Part shown: positions 25,734 through 35,302 of the stretch, in pieces
Numbering within the stretch: position 1 is the first letter of the stretch
Layout of the letters: each line of letters starts with the position of its first letter
Notes under the pieces: generated by a model
Told to the model about the DNA's origin: nothing
Database searches by the model: none
What the model saw: the letters and a program-made list of their open reading frames with translations, nothing else
Translations under genes and position numbers: made by a program
Source of the DNA: CBDCEG01 sp965215775
GTDB taxonomy: Bacteria; Pseudomonadota; Gammaproteobacteria; Cardiobacteriales; Ostreibacteriaceae
Length of the DNA stretch: 64,000 bases
Direction: 5' to 3'
Assembly: GCA_965215775.1 (NCBI GenBank)
Contig: CBDCEG010000016.1
Span: forward strand, 1-64,000

Positions 25734-27011
25734 TTATAATTTTATTTCTTTAATTCCAGCCATATATGGAGCAAGCACTTCTGGAACTTTAACGCTTCCA
25801 TCTGCCTGCTGATAATTTTCCAAAACAGCAACCAAAGTCCTACCAACCGCTAATCCAGAACCATTTAAAGTGTGAATTAACTCAGTTTTATTTGTTTGTT
25901 TATTTTTAAATCTCGCTTTCATTCTTCGTGCTTGAAAGTCTTCTGTATTGGAACAAGATGATATTTCTCTATATTTTTCCTGACCAGGTAACCAAACTTC
26001 AATATCATAAGTTTTAGTTGCAGAAAACCCCATATCACCAGTGCAAAGAGCCACAACACGATAAGGCAATTCTAGCTTTTGCAAGATAGTTTCAGCATTA
26101 GCTGTCAAATCTTCAAGGGCTTGGTAAGAATCATCTGGTTTTGTAAAGTTTAATAATTCAACTTTTTCAAACTGATGCTGGCGAATTAAACCACGCACAT
26201 CTTGCCCGTGAGACCCAGCTTCTGAACGAAAACAAGGAGTTTGTGCGGTAAGTTTTTGTGGAAGCTCATCTTCTTTAAAAATAACATCTTGAGCCAAATT
26301 AGTAACAGGAACTTCAGAAGTTGGAATTAAATAAAAGTCATGCTCACCTGAAATTTTAAATAAATCTTCTTCAAATTTTGGTAGTTGACCAGTTCCAAGC
26401 ATAGCTTTACTATTTACCAAATAAGGAACATAAACTTCAGTATAACCATGCTCCATCGTATGCGTATCAAGCATAAACTGTGCTAATGCACGATGAAGCC
26501 TTGCTAAACCACCTTTTAAAACCGCAAATCTAGCACCTGATAATTTACTTGCACTATCAAAATCCAGTCCAATATTTTCTAAATCTGGGTGTTCTTTAGG
26601 AGTAAAATCAAACTCTTTAATATTTCCCCACTTTTTAACTTCTACATTATCATCTTCATTTTTACCAAATGGAACGCTTGAGTGTGGAATATTAGGAATA
26701 TTTAAATATATGTTTTGAAGTTTATCTTGAATTAAACTTAACTCATCAGCTTTACTTTTCAACTCATCGCCAAGACCAGAAACCTCTTCCAATAAAGGCT
26801 TTATATCTCCACCAGAAGCTTTAGTTTTTCCAATATTTTGTGAAATACTATTTCTTTTTGCTTGCAAGTTTTCAGCTTGAGCTTGAACTTCACTTCTGCT
26901 AGTTTCTAAGCTTTGAATTGTATTTATATCTAGCTCAAAACCTCTTGCTTTTAGCTTTTCTGCAACTTCTTTTATTGTATCTTTATTTCTAAGTAATTTT
27001 TGATTTATCAT
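25734..27011 (-). CDS. serS: Seryl-tRNA synthetase
   Basis: SerS charges tRNA-Ser (and tRNA-Sec where present). The 425-residue class II enzyme has the long N-terminal coiled-coil arm (about residues 30-100) that grips the tRNA. It has motif 2 (TPCFRSEAGSHGQDVRG) and motif 3 (LNGSGLAVGRTLVAVLENYQ). Length and start match the family. Confidence 0.97.
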   Translation of the reverse strand: MINQKLLRNKDTIKEVAEKLKARGFELDINTIQSLETSRSEVQAQAENLQAKRNSISQNIGKTKASGGDIKPLLEEVSGLGDELKSKADELSLIQDKLQNIYLNIPNIPHSSVPFGKNEDDNVEVKKWGNIKEFDFTPKEHPDLENIGLDFDSASKLSGARFAVLKGGLARLHRALAQFMLDTHTMEHGYTEVYVPYLVNSKAMLGTGQLPKFEEDLFKISGEHDFYLIPTSEVPVTNLAQDVIFKEDELPQKLTAQTPCFRSEAGSHGQDVRGLIRQHQFEKVELLNFTKPDDSYQALEDLTANAETILQKLELPYRVVALCTGDMGFSATKTYDIEVWLPGQEKYREISSCSNTEDFQARRMKARFKNKQTNKTELIHTLNGSGLAVGRTLVAVLENYQQADGSVKVPEVLAPYMAGIKEIKL

Positions 27012-27066
27012 TTTAATTTCCTATTCAAACTCTTTTATAATCTATATTTTATTCTTTTTTTAAACC

Positions 27067-28467
27067 CTATAACTGAACGATTTCCCCAGCCTCTAAACAA
27101 CAAGTTACATCTGCGTTAATTTCTTGTTTTAAATGTTCTTTTAATCCTTGTTGGCTTTCAATTTCCCCATGAACTAAATATATTTTTGGGTTTCCTTTTA
27201 TATTTTTCAACCAATAAGTTAAATCACTGCAATCAGCATGAGCAGATAATCCACCAACCGTGTGAATATTAGCATTTACATCAATCCAATCGCCATGTAT
27301 TTTAACTTTTTCTTCGCCATTAACAAGCCTTCTTCCTAGAGTTCCATTTGCTTGATAACCAACAATTAAAATATGCGTTTGCGGTTTATGTAGATTATAA
27401 CGCAAATGGTGCATTATTCTACCACCAGAACACATTCCAGAACCTGCAATAAATATTGCTCCAGATTCTATTTTATTAAGCTCTTTAGATTCTGCTGCAC
27501 TAACGCTTCTTTCATAATTTGGAAGAGGTATTTTATCTTTAAAGTTACCTAATAATTTCTTTGTTGCACTATCATGTAAATGGTTGAATTCCCAATAAAT
27601 TTTACTAGCTTCAATTGCCATTGGCGAGTCTAAATATATTTTCCAATCCTTTAAACCCCAATCATCAAAATGTTCCACAAAATGATATAAAATTTCTTGT
27701 GTTCTACCTATTGAAAAAGCAGGGATTAATATATTTCCTTTGCCTGCTTTAGCAGCTTTTATAACTTCACCAATCTCAACAATAGTTTTATTTCTCTCTC
27801 TATGCTCTCTATTTCCATAAGTTGATTCAACCAAAACAACATCAGCATCATCAATCAAAGAAGGATCTTCTAAAATTGGAGTATTAAATTGTCCTAAATC
27901 TCCAGAAAATACTAACTTTTTGGTTATTCCATTTTCAGTAATTTTAGCCTCAACAATTGCCGAACCTAAAATATGTCCTGCGTCTTGAAGTCTAACTTTC
28001 AACCCTGGTAAAACTTCAAACCACTCATTATATTTATGCCCAACAAAGTGTTTTAAGGTCTCATTAACATCTTCTTCCGTATAAAGTGGCTCAACCAAAG
28101 GCTCATTTCCACCTTTCTTTTTTATCTTTTTGTTTTGGTATTTAGCATCATAACCTGCTAATTTTGCAGAATCTTTTAATAAAACTTCACAAAGCTCAAC
28201 TGTTGCATTTTGAGTGTAAATTTCACCAGTAAAACCTCGCTTTACCAAAAGAGGAATTCGCCCAGAATGATCAATATGTGCGTGAGATAATATCATTGCA
28301 TCAACTTCTTTTGAATTAAAAGAAAAGTCTTCTTTATTTTTTTCTTTTAACTTTTTCCCACCCTGCATAAGCCCACAATCAAACAAAACCATTTTCCCAT
28401 CAAATCGTAAAATATGACAAGACCCAGTTACATTACCACCTGCTGCTCCATAAAATTCTAATTCCAT
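27067..28467 (-). CDS. Metallo-beta-lactamase/beta-CASP RNA-processing exonuclease-like
   Basis: A 466-residue protein with the MBL zinc motif HAHIDHSGRIP (about residue 60), the beta-CASP insert (about 240-370; PAFSIGRTQEILYHF, ASGMCSGG-like IAGSGMCSGGRIMHHL) and the RMMBL end with ISAHAD-like GGLSAHADCSDL. These are bacterial relatives of CPSF-73/RNase J and are annotated as exonucleases acting on RNA. The ribosome binding site AAGGAG precedes the ATG. The precise substrate is not shown by sequence. It follows gmhA by 17 bases. Confidence 0.88.
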   Translation of the reverse strand: MELEFYGAAGGNVTGSCHILRFDGKMVLFDCGLMQGGKKLKEKNKEDFSFNSKEVDAMILSHAHIDHSGRIPLLVKRGFTGEIYTQNATVELCEVLLKDSAKLAGYDAKYQNKKIKKKGGNEPLVEPLYTEEDVNETLKHFVGHKYNEWFEVLPGLKVRLQDAGHILGSAIVEAKITENGITKKLVFSGDLGQFNTPILEDPSLIDDADVVLVESTYGNREHRERNKTIVEIGEVIKAAKAGKGNILIPAFSIGRTQEILYHFVEHFDDWGLKDWKIYLDSPMAIEASKIYWEFNHLHDSATKKLLGNFKDKIPLPNYERSVSAAESKELNKIESGAIFIAGSGMCSGGRIMHHLRYNLHKPQTHILIVGYQANGTLGRRLVNGEEKVKIHGDWIDVNANIHTVGGLSAHADCSDLTYWLKNIKGNPKIYLVHGEIESQQGLKEHLKQEINADVTCCLEAGEIVQL

Positions 28468-28484
28468 AAATTCTCCTTTGTTGT

Positions 28485-29033
28485 TTACTCTAAATGCTCA
28501 CAAAAATAATGTAGTATAAAAATATGTGCTTCTTGGATATTTGCAGTGATTTCAGATGGGACAATAACTGCGGTATCAACCATATTCTTTAGTTCTCCGC
28601 CATCTCTCCCAAGTAAGCCTATAACTTTTATACCTTTTTCCTTTGCAACTTGAACTGTTTTAATTATATTTTTTGAGTTTCCAGAAGTTGAAATTGCAAG
28701 CAAAATATCTCCTTTTTTCCCAAGTGCTTTTAACGGACGAGAAAAAATATCATCAAAGCTATAATCATTTCCAATTGCAGTAATTGCAGAAGTATCAACA
28801 GTTAAAGCAATTCCAGCCATAGGTTGTCTATCACTTAGATAACGCCCTGTTAATTCTGCTGAAAAATGCTGTGCATCAGCCGCACTTCCACCATTTCCGC
28901 AACTAAAAACTGTTTTACCATCAAGGCAACAATCTTTAATTAATTTAGAAGCTTGGTTAAGCTCTTGCTCAATATCAGAAAGCCTTTCAAATGTTTCTAT
29001 ATGAAGCTTTATTTTATCTTTCAAATTTAACAC
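28485..29033 (-). CDS. gmhA: Sedoheptulose 7-phosphate isomerase (SIS domain)
   Basis: GmhA makes D-glycero-D-manno-heptose 7-phosphate, the first step towards LPS inner-core heptose. The 182 residues show the SIS phosphosugar-binding motifs FSCGNGGSAADAQHFSAEL and LLAISTSGNSKNI and the family ending HIFILHYFCEHLE. DiaA, a DnaA-binding relative, has the same fold, so the assignment rests on overall similarity to GmhA. It overlaps maeB by 7 bases. Confidence 0.88.
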   Translation of the reverse strand: MLNLKDKIKLHIETFERLSDIEQELNQASKLIKDCCLDGKTVFSCGNGGSAADAQHFSAELTGRYLSDRQPMAGIALTVDTSAITAIGNDYSFDDIFSRPLKALGKKGDILLAISTSGNSKNIIKTVQVAKEKGIKVIGLLGRDGGELKNMVDTAVIVPSEITANIQEAHIFILHYFCEHLE

Positions 29034-31312
29034 TGAGATGTTCCTTTAGTTTCAAATTCTTGAGCATCAACAACCGCAATTGCACTCATATTTATAATTC
29101 TACGAACTGTTGAAGTTCTTGATAAAATATGAGCAGGTTTTGATAAACCCATCATAATTGGTCCAATTGTTACACCATCTGCTGAAACTTTCATCAAATT
29201 AAAACTAATATTTGCGGCATCTAAATTTGGCATAACTAAAATATTAGCATGTCCTTTTAATTCATTTTCTGGGAAAACACTTGCACGAACTCGCACAGAA
29301 AGTGCAGCATCAGCTTTCATTTCACCTTCAACCATAAGTTCTGGATATTTTTCTTTTAAAATATCTCTAGCTTCTGCCATTTTATCAACATTTGGCATAC
29401 CTCGTTTTGCACCAAAACTAGAATGTGAAAGCATTGCAACTTTAGGCTGAACATTAAACTTTCTAGTGCTTTCTACACAAAGCTCTGCAATATTTACTAA
29501 TTCATCAACAGTTGGATTTTCTGTAATATGTGTATCAGAAATAAATACTGTTCCTTTTGGTGTAATCATCATACTTATTGTTGCTGCACAAATATTTTCT
29601 TCATTTGAGAATATATTATTCAGGCTTTCAAAGTGGCTATCAAATCTCCCAAGAAGACCACAAATCATAGTGTCTGCAATACCCAAATCAACTAAAACTG
29701 CAGCTAGTGCAGTTCGTTTTGTATTCATATGAACTCTTGCAATTTCAGGATCAATTCCTTTTCTTGCTAGTTTTTTATGGTAGAAATCAACACATTGCTC
29801 ATAATATTTATTCTTAAGTGGATTAATAACTTCCACTTCCTCTAAGCTCAAATCAATTCCAAGCTTTTGAATTTTCTCATTAATTCTTTTTGGTCGTCCT
29901 ATTAATATTGGCTTTGCAAGACCTTCTTCCATAATTGCTTTTGCAGCAAATAAAACCCTATCTTCTTCACCTTCTGCAAAAACTATTTTTTTAGGGTTTG
30001 CTTTTGCCGATTCAAACACAGGACGCATAACCATTCCAGATTTATTTTGTGTAAGTTTTAAACTTTCCTGATAAGCCTGCATATCCTTTATTGGGCGTTT
30101 TGCAACACCAGTTTTCATAGCTGCTTTTGCAACAGCTGCTGGAATAACTTCAATCAATCTAGGGTCAAAAGGTGTTGGAATTATATATTCTCTACCAAAT
30201 TTAAGTTTTCTGCCATAAGCACTTGTTACCGTTTCATCCACTGGAGATTTTGCCAAATCTGCAATTGCTTTAACACAAGCAAGCTTCATTTCTTGGTTTA
30301 TTTCAGTAGCACCAACATCTAAAGCACCTCTAAAAATATAAGGGAAACATAAAACATTATTAACTTGGTTTGGATAATCAGAACGCCCAGTTGCAACCAT
30401 AACATCACTTCTAGCTTCTTTTGCTATCTCTGGCATAATTTCTGGAACTGGATTTGCAAGTGCCAAAACAAGTGGATTATCTGCCATTGTTTTAACCATT
30501 TCACCAGTTAAAACACCTGGTTGAGAAACACCTAAAAACACATCTGCATTATTTACAACATCTGCCAAAGTTCTATGTTTTGTTTCTATTGCATAGTCTT
30601 TTTTACGCCCTTGATCCGCTCCTTCTCTGCCAACATAAATCACGCCTTTACTATCACAGACGCTTATATTTTCCTTTAAAACACCCAAGTCCACAAATAA
30701 ATCCAGACAAGCCATTCCAGCAGCACCTGCTCCAGAAACAGCAACTTTTATTTCACCAACTGATTTTCCTTGAATTCCAATCGCATTTAATAAAGCGGCA
30801 GTTGCAATAATCGCAGTTCCGTGCTGATCATCATGAAAAACAGGAATTCCCATTCTTTCTTTTAATCTTTTCTCAATTTCAAAACACTCAGGAGCTTTTA
30901 AGTCTTCTAAATTTATTCCACCAAAAGTTGGCTCTAAACTAGCAACAATATCAACAAACTTATCAACATCTAGCTCATCAACTTCAATATCAAAAACATC
31001 AATATCAGCAAACTTCTTAAACAAAACTCCTTTTCCTTCCATAACTGGTTTTGATGCCAAAGGACCAATATTTCCAAGCCCTAAAACTGCTGTCCCATTA
31101 GTTATAACTGCAACTAAATTAGCACGCGAAGTATATAATGATGCTGTTTCTTCATTTTGCTCAATTTCCTCACAAGCGTAAGCAACGCCTGGTGAATATG
31201 CTAATGCCAAATCTCTTTGATTTGACATTGATTTGATTGGCGTAACTGAAATTTTCCCAGGTTTTGGAAACTGATGATATTTTAAAGCTTGCTTTCTAAA
31301 ATCTTTTGACAT
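29027..31312 (-). CDS. maeB: NADP-dependent malic enzyme with phosphotransacetylase-like domain
   Basis: MaeB decarboxylates malate to pyruvate and supplies NADPH. The 761-residue protein has the malic enzyme half (about residues 10-425; FHDDQHGTAIIATAALLNA, VSGAGAAGMACLDLF). A C-terminal phosphotransacetylase-like domain (about 430-755; IVFAEGEEDRVLFAA) follows, regulatory in known MaeB enzymes. The arrangement is standard for proteobacteria. It overlaps the start of gmhA. Confidence 0.96.
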   Translation of the reverse strand: MSKDFRKQALKYHQFPKPGKISVTPIKSMSNQRDLALAYSPGVAYACEEIEQNEETASLYTSRANLVAVITNGTAVLGLGNIGPLASKPVMEGKGVLFKKFADIDVFDIEVDELDVDKFVDIVASLEPTFGGINLEDLKAPECFEIEKRLKERMGIPVFHDDQHGTAIIATAALLNAIGIQGKSVGEIKVAVSGAGAAGMACLDLFVDLGVLKENISVCDSKGVIYVGREGADQGRKKDYAIETKHRTLADVVNNADVFLGVSQPGVLTGEMVKTMADNPLVLALANPVPEIMPEIAKEARSDVMVATGRSDYPNQVNNVLCFPYIFRGALDVGATEINQEMKLACVKAIADLAKSPVDETVTSAYGRKLKFGREYIIPTPFDPRLIEVIPAAVAKAAMKTGVAKRPIKDMQAYQESLKLTQNKSGMVMRPVFESAKANPKKIVFAEGEEDRVLFAAKAIMEEGLAKPILIGRPKRINEKIQKLGIDLSLEEVEVINPLKNKYYEQCVDFYHKKLARKGIDPEIARVHMNTKRTALAAVLVDLGIADTMICGLLGRFDSHFESLNNIFSNEENICAATISMMITPKGTVFISDTHITENPTVDELVNIAELCVESTRKFNVQPKVAMLSHSSFGAKRGMPNVDKMAEARDILKEKYPELMVEGEMKADAALSVRVRASVFPENELKGHANILVMPNLDAANISFNLMKVSADGVTIGPIMMGLSKPAHILSRTSTVRRIINMSAIAVVDAQEFETKGTSQC

Positions 31313-31324
31313 TTTTCCCTCTAA

Positions 31325-31846
31325 TTATTTACTTTTCTTAGTTTTACTTTTTTTTACCTTAGCTTTTTTAGCCTTTTTAGCTTTTTCTTGCTTAGGTTTT
31401 GTACATTTTATAACTGTAGTATTTTTAGTTTTTCTAGATTTAGACTTTCTAATCGTTAGAGTTTGAAACTCATTAATCTTTGCTTCACAGCGTCTTTTTT
31501 TGCAAGAAATATTAGGTAAAACTTGTTTAAATACATAAGCAAGTTCAGTTGGATTTCCTGCAACATAAAGTTTTGTGAAGTTACTTTCAAGATTTATAAC
31601 TCTAATTTTATGACCAAATAAAGTTTGATTTTTCTTTGGTGAAAATGAATGTTTTGTAATTCTTCTATAATTTTTTCCAACCAATATTTGCTTTTCAAAT
31701 TCAAGCATTTCTGGAGAATTCACACATAATGCAAGTTGTGTTGTTTTTTCTAGTTTTGAATAACTGCCTTGAGACGATACACAAGCAGAAAGGAAGAATA
31801 GCCCACTTAATAAAGTAGGCATTAATATTTTTTTGCTTTTAATCAT
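31325..31846 (-). CDS. Small lipoprotein with Lys-rich tail
   Basis: I place the start at the ATG at 31844-31846, not at an earlier in-frame codon at 31912. It has GAGGAG 7 bases upstream and begins a lipoprotein signal, LLSGLFFLSAC, with Cys as the lipidation site. The mature part is a small unrecognised domain with Cys pairs (SCKKRRC). A tail of roughly 30 residues made almost only of Lys, Ala and Ser follows. The gene starts 4 bases after the fabI stop and its ribosome binding site lies inside the last fabI codons, so it is translated from the fabI message. The function is unknown. Confidence 0.7.
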   Translation of the reverse strand: MIKSKKILMPTLLSGLFFLSACVSSQGSYSKLEKTTQLALCVNSPEMLEFEKQILVGKNYRRITKHSFSPKKNQTLFGHKIRVINLESNFTKLYVAGNPTELAYVFKQVLPNISCKKRRCEAKINEFQTLTIRKSKSRKTKNTTVIKCTKPKQEKAKKAKKAKVKKSKTKKSK

Positions 31847-31850
31847 AATT

Positions 31851-32645
31851 TTACTCCTCAAGTCCAGCCATAGCAGTTGTATTAAATCCAGCATCAACAT
31901 ATAAAATCTCACCAGTAATCCCAGAAGCTAAATCAGATGCTAAAAATGCAGAAGCATTTCCAACTTCATCAGTATTTACACACCTTTTTAAAGGAGCTGC
32001 TTTTTCAAATTCTTTAAGCATTGCTCTAAAACCAGAAATTCCAGAAGCTGCCAAAGTTCTAATTGGACCTGCTGAAATCGCATTAACACGAACTCCATCT
32101 TTACCCATTGCACTTGCCAAATATCTAACATTTGCTTCAAGAGCTGCTTTTGCAACACCCATCAAGTTATAATTTGGAATTACTTTTACCGCTCCCAAAT
32201 AAGTCATAGCAATGATTGAACCATTATTTTTATTAAGCATTTCTCTAGCACCTTTAGCAAGCGCAACAAGTGAATAAGCACTTATATCATTTGCCAAAGC
32301 GAAGTTTTCTCTAGTTACGCCATCAAGAAAATTTCCTTCTAACGCCTCTCTTGGAGCAAAAGCAACTGAATGAACAAGCCCGTCCAAGCCGTCCCAAGTT
32401 TTACCAAGCTCTTTAAAAACTGCTGTGATTTCATCATCAGAAGTTACTTCACAAGGAAAAATTAAACTAGGATCGCATTCTAATTGTGCTGACATTTTTT
32501 CTACTCTTGCTTTTAATTTTTCATTTTGATATGTAAATGCAAGCTCAGCACCTTCGCGTTTCATAGCTTTGGCAACGCCCCAAGCAATTGAAAGATTTGA
32601 TGCTAAACCAACGATAAGTATTTTTTTACCTTTTAAAAAACCCAT
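31851..32645 (-). CDS. fabI: Enoyl-ACP reductase (NADH)
   Basis: FabI carries out the last reduction in each cycle of fatty acid synthesis and is the target of triclosan. The 264-residue SDR enzyme starts MGFLKGKKILIVGLASNLSI and has the FabI Tyr...Lys pair in NYNLMGVAKAALEANVRYLA. The ending matches the family (YVDAGFNTTAMAG). It is apart from fabA/fabB in this window. Confidence 0.96.
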   Translation of the reverse strand: MGFLKGKKILIVGLASNLSIAWGVAKAMKREGAELAFTYQNEKLKARVEKMSAQLECDPSLIFPCEVTSDDEITAVFKELGKTWDGLDGLVHSVAFAPREALEGNFLDGVTRENFALANDISAYSLVALAKGAREMLNKNNGSIIAMTYLGAVKVIPNYNLMGVAKAALEANVRYLASAMGKDGVRVNAISAGPIRTLAASGISGFRAMLKEFEKAAPLKRCVNTDEVGNASAFLASDLASGITGEILYVDAGFNTTAMAGLEE

Positions 32646-32789
32646 ATTTCATTCCTCTTAAATTATTCTTAATGTTTAATACAAATTTGTAATAAGTGAT
32701 TAATTATAACATAATGCAAACAGCTTTATTTATCAAAAAATAATTTACCAAACTTTTAATTCATTTTTAAATCAAAATAGCAAAAAAAT

Positions 32790-33284
32790 ATGCAAAAAAT
32801 AATAAATAAAAAAATATTTCTATACTCACTTTGGCTTATCGTAACAAGCTCTTTTATATTTGGTGTTATTTTACCTATCGCAACAATTAAGAAGTTTTTC
32901 ATTCTAAAAAATAGTTTTTCACTAGCTGGCTCTCTAAAAGAATTAGCAATTAATCCAAGTATGCAAAATACAACTTTATTTATAATAATTTTTGTTTTTA
33001 CCATAGTTTTCCCAGTCGCAAAGCTAATTACAATGTTTTTACAAATTAAAAATAAAGGTGAAAATTGGCAAAATAAAATGACAAAACTTGTAGAAACAAT
33101 AGGACATTTTTCAATGCTTGATGTTTTTATTTTAGCACTTATGGTTTTATTACTTAAAATACGGGTGCTTGTAAATGTAAATATCCACTTTGGGTTTTAC
33201 ATTTTCTCCTTTTCTATAATTTTGAGCATAATTCTAAGTGCAATTATTAAACACAATAGAAATTCACAGCAGTTGAAAAAATAA
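32790..33284 (+). CDS. PqiA-like integral membrane protein
   Basis: This 164-residue protein has four membrane segments (about residues 10-30, 62-82, 105-125 and 132-152). The segment VFPVAKLITMF and the downstream GHFSMLDVFILALMVLLLKI fit the paraquat-inducible protein A domain, where W/F-SM-DVFV-A is the hallmark. Full PqiA proteins have two such domains with zinc-binding Cys; this one has a single domain and lacks Cys clusters. Related proteins pair with MCE lipid-transport proteins, but none is nearby. It is divergent from fabI. Confidence 0.75.
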   Translation: MQKIINKKIFLYSLWLIVTSSFIFGVILPIATIKKFFILKNSFSLAGSLKELAINPSMQNTTLFIIIFVFTIVFPVAKLITMFLQIKNKGENWQNKMTKLVETIGHFSMLDVFILALMVLLLKIRVLVNVNIHFGFYIFSFSIILSIILSAIIKHNRNSQQLKK

Positions 33285-33342
33285 TAAAAACCACCATTTA
33301 CTTATTCAATACTTATAAAATCACAAACTAAAAATACTTAAA

Positions 33343-33855
33343 ATGAAAAAATCTATATATTTAATAATTACAGCAATTTGGTTAATAGTTGACCAATGGA
33401 CAAAAAAATTAGCAGTTTCAGAGCTTAAAGAAGGCTTGAGTAATTCTATTGAAGTAAACTCCATTTTGAATTGGACTTATGCAGAAAACCATGGAGCGGC
33501 GTTTAGTTTTTTAGCAAATCAACCAGGTTGGCAAAAGTGGTTTTTCCTTTCAATTGGCTTAGTAATTATTAGTGTTTTATTAGTAATAATTCTAAAACCC
33601 ACTGATAAAAAACAAGGAAAGCTTGAATTATTTGCTTTTGCTTGTGTTTTAGGTGGTGCTATTGGGAATGTTTATGACCGAGCTAATTTGGGCTATGTTA
33701 TTGATATGATTGATGTTCATTATAGACCTTGGGAATTTCAGTATGCTATTTTTAATATTGCTGATGTTGCAATTTCTGTTGGAGTTGGGCTGCTAATTCT
33801 TGATTGGATTATTGGCGCAATAAAATCTAAAAAAGGAAATAGTAAGAATGACTAA
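33343..33855 (+). CDS. lspA: Lipoprotein signal peptidase
   Basis: LspA cleaves the signal peptide of lipidated prolipoproteins in the inner membrane. The 170 residues show four membrane segments, the motif NWTYAENHGAAFSF, and the two catalytic Asp regions GNVYDRANLGYVIDMIDVH and FNIADVAISVG. It overlaps ispH by 8 bases, an arrangement well known in gammaproteobacteria. Confidence 0.96.
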   Translation: MKKSIYLIITAIWLIVDQWTKKLAVSELKEGLSNSIEVNSILNWTYAENHGAAFSFLANQPGWQKWFFLSIGLVIISVLLVIILKPTDKKQGKLELFAFACVLGGAIGNVYDRANLGYVIDMIDVHYRPWEFQYAIFNIADVAISVGVGLLILDWIIGAIKSKKGNSKND

Positions 33856-34807
33856 ATCAAAAATAACTCTTGCTAGCCCACGCGGATTTTGTGCTGGAGT
33901 TGATAGAGCTATCACAATAGTTGAAAAGGTTTTGGAAATAAAAGGCACACCTGTTTATGTTCGTAATGAAGTTGTTCATAATAAATTTGTAGTTAATCAG
34001 CTCAAAGAAAAAGGAGCTATTTTTATTGAGAAAATAGCACAAGTTCCTGATAATTGCGTTGTTATTTTTTCAGCTCATGGAGTTTCAAAAAATGTTGTTC
34101 AGCAGGCAAAAAATAAAAATTTGGAAATATTTGATGCAACTTGTCCATTAGTAACCAAAGTTCATAATGAGGTTATTCGTTACGCAAAAAATAATTTTGA
34201 AGTTATCTTAATAGGACACAAAGGACATCCTGAAGTTGAAGGAACTATGGGGCAATACAGTAATGAAAAAGCTGGTATTTATTTAGTTGAAAATACAAAT
34301 TGCATTCAAAATTTAGAAATTAAAAATCCAAATAAATTAGCTCTTGTAACTCAAACAACCTTATCTGTAGATGACTCAAAAGATATTATTTTGGAACTAA
34401 AAAATAAATACCCAAATATAAACACTCCTAAAAAAAGTGATATTTGTTATGCAACCCAAAACCGCCAAAATGCAACAAAAAAATTAGCCAAAAATTGTGA
34501 TATTATTTTTGTAGTTGGTTCAACTAATTCATCAAATTCCAATCGCTTAAAAGAATTAGCCCAAAAACACAAAGTTAACTCATTTTTAATTGATAACTAC
34601 AGAGAAATAGATATTAATTTAATTAAAGGCAAAAAAAATATTGGGGTTACCGCTGGAGCGTCTGCTCCAGATATCCTTGTTCAGCAAGTAATTGATAAAT
34701 TAAAACAGGCTACTGATTTTGATGTTGTAGAGCTAAAAGATTGTGAAGAAACCATTCATTTCGCTCTTCCTGATGAAATTAGAAAAAGAGAAAAAGGGAA
34801 TAATTAA
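33848..34807 (+). CDS. ispH: 4-hydroxy-3-methylbut-2-enyl diphosphate reductase
   Basis: IspH is the last enzyme of the MEP pathway and yields IPP and DMAPP through a 4Fe-4S cluster. The three cluster Cys residues are visible in PRGFCAGVDRA, DATCPLVTKVH and SDICYATQNRQ. The 319-residue length is standard. It overlaps lspA and is followed by a J-domain gene. Confidence 0.97.
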   Translation: MTKSKITLASPRGFCAGVDRAITIVEKVLEIKGTPVYVRNEVVHNKFVVNQLKEKGAIFIEKIAQVPDNCVVIFSAHGVSKNVVQQAKNKNLEIFDATCPLVTKVHNEVIRYAKNNFEVILIGHKGHPEVEGTMGQYSNEKAGIYLVENTNCIQNLEIKNPNKLALVTQTTLSVDDSKDIILELKNKYPNINTPKKSDICYATQNRQNATKKLAKNCDIIFVVGSTNSSNSNRLKELAQKHKVNSFLIDNYREIDINLIKGKKNIGVTAGASAPDILVQQVIDKLKQATDFDVVELKDCEETIHFALPDEIRKREKGNN

Positions 34808-34822
34808 TAATGAGTGAAAATA

Positions 34823-35212
34823 ATGAGTAAAATCATACCTTATTTAGTTCTATTTGTTTTTGGCTTTTTTTCAGGTAAATGGCTTGGTGGACTTACCTTT
34901 TGTTTTATATACTTCTTCCTAATCAAAAATGTAAAAGTAACATTTCAAAAATATACAAGTGAAGATGAGCAATATTCAAACGAAGACAGGTATCAAAGAC
35001 CATATAATCAGTTAGAAAATGCTTATAAAATATTAGGTCTTGAAAATAATGCGAGCTTAGACGAAGTTAAAAAAGCAAGGAATAGAATGATTAAAAAATA
35101 CCACCCAGATAAGCTAGCACAAGCTAATGAAACAACAAAAAAGCAGGCTAATGAGAGAATTATTTTAATAAATGAAGCTTATGAGCTGATAAGATTTAAC
35201 TTTGATAGTTAA
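34823..35212 (+). CDS. Membrane-anchored J-domain protein
   Basis: I use the ATG at 34823; a GTG three codons earlier is possible. It has two short hydrophobic segments at the start (about residues 4-32), a short linker and a C-terminal J domain (about 62-125). The HPD tripeptide is in IKKYHPDKLAQA, preceded by AYKILGLENNASLDEVKKARN. J domains recruit and stimulate DnaK; here the activity would be tethered to the inner membrane, as in DjlA. It follows ispH on the same strand. Confidence 0.82.
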   Translation: MSKIIPYLVLFVFGFFSGKWLGGLTFCFIYFFLIKNVKVTFQKYTSEDEQYSNEDRYQRPYNQLENAYKILGLENNASLDEVKKARNRMIKKYHPDKLAQANETTKKQANERIILINEAYELIRFNFDS

Positions 35213-35302
35213 ATTATAAAAAACAAAACTATTTTACTATTTGTTAATAAATTTATTAGTAATAATTATTTATAATTATTATGAGGTTCATTGATAATAA
35301 CT

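Noticed and set aside
32756..33004. Open frame of 82 codons on the minus strand
   Set aside because: It is antisense to the PqiA-like gene, whose hydrophobic pattern and family motif make it the real gene.
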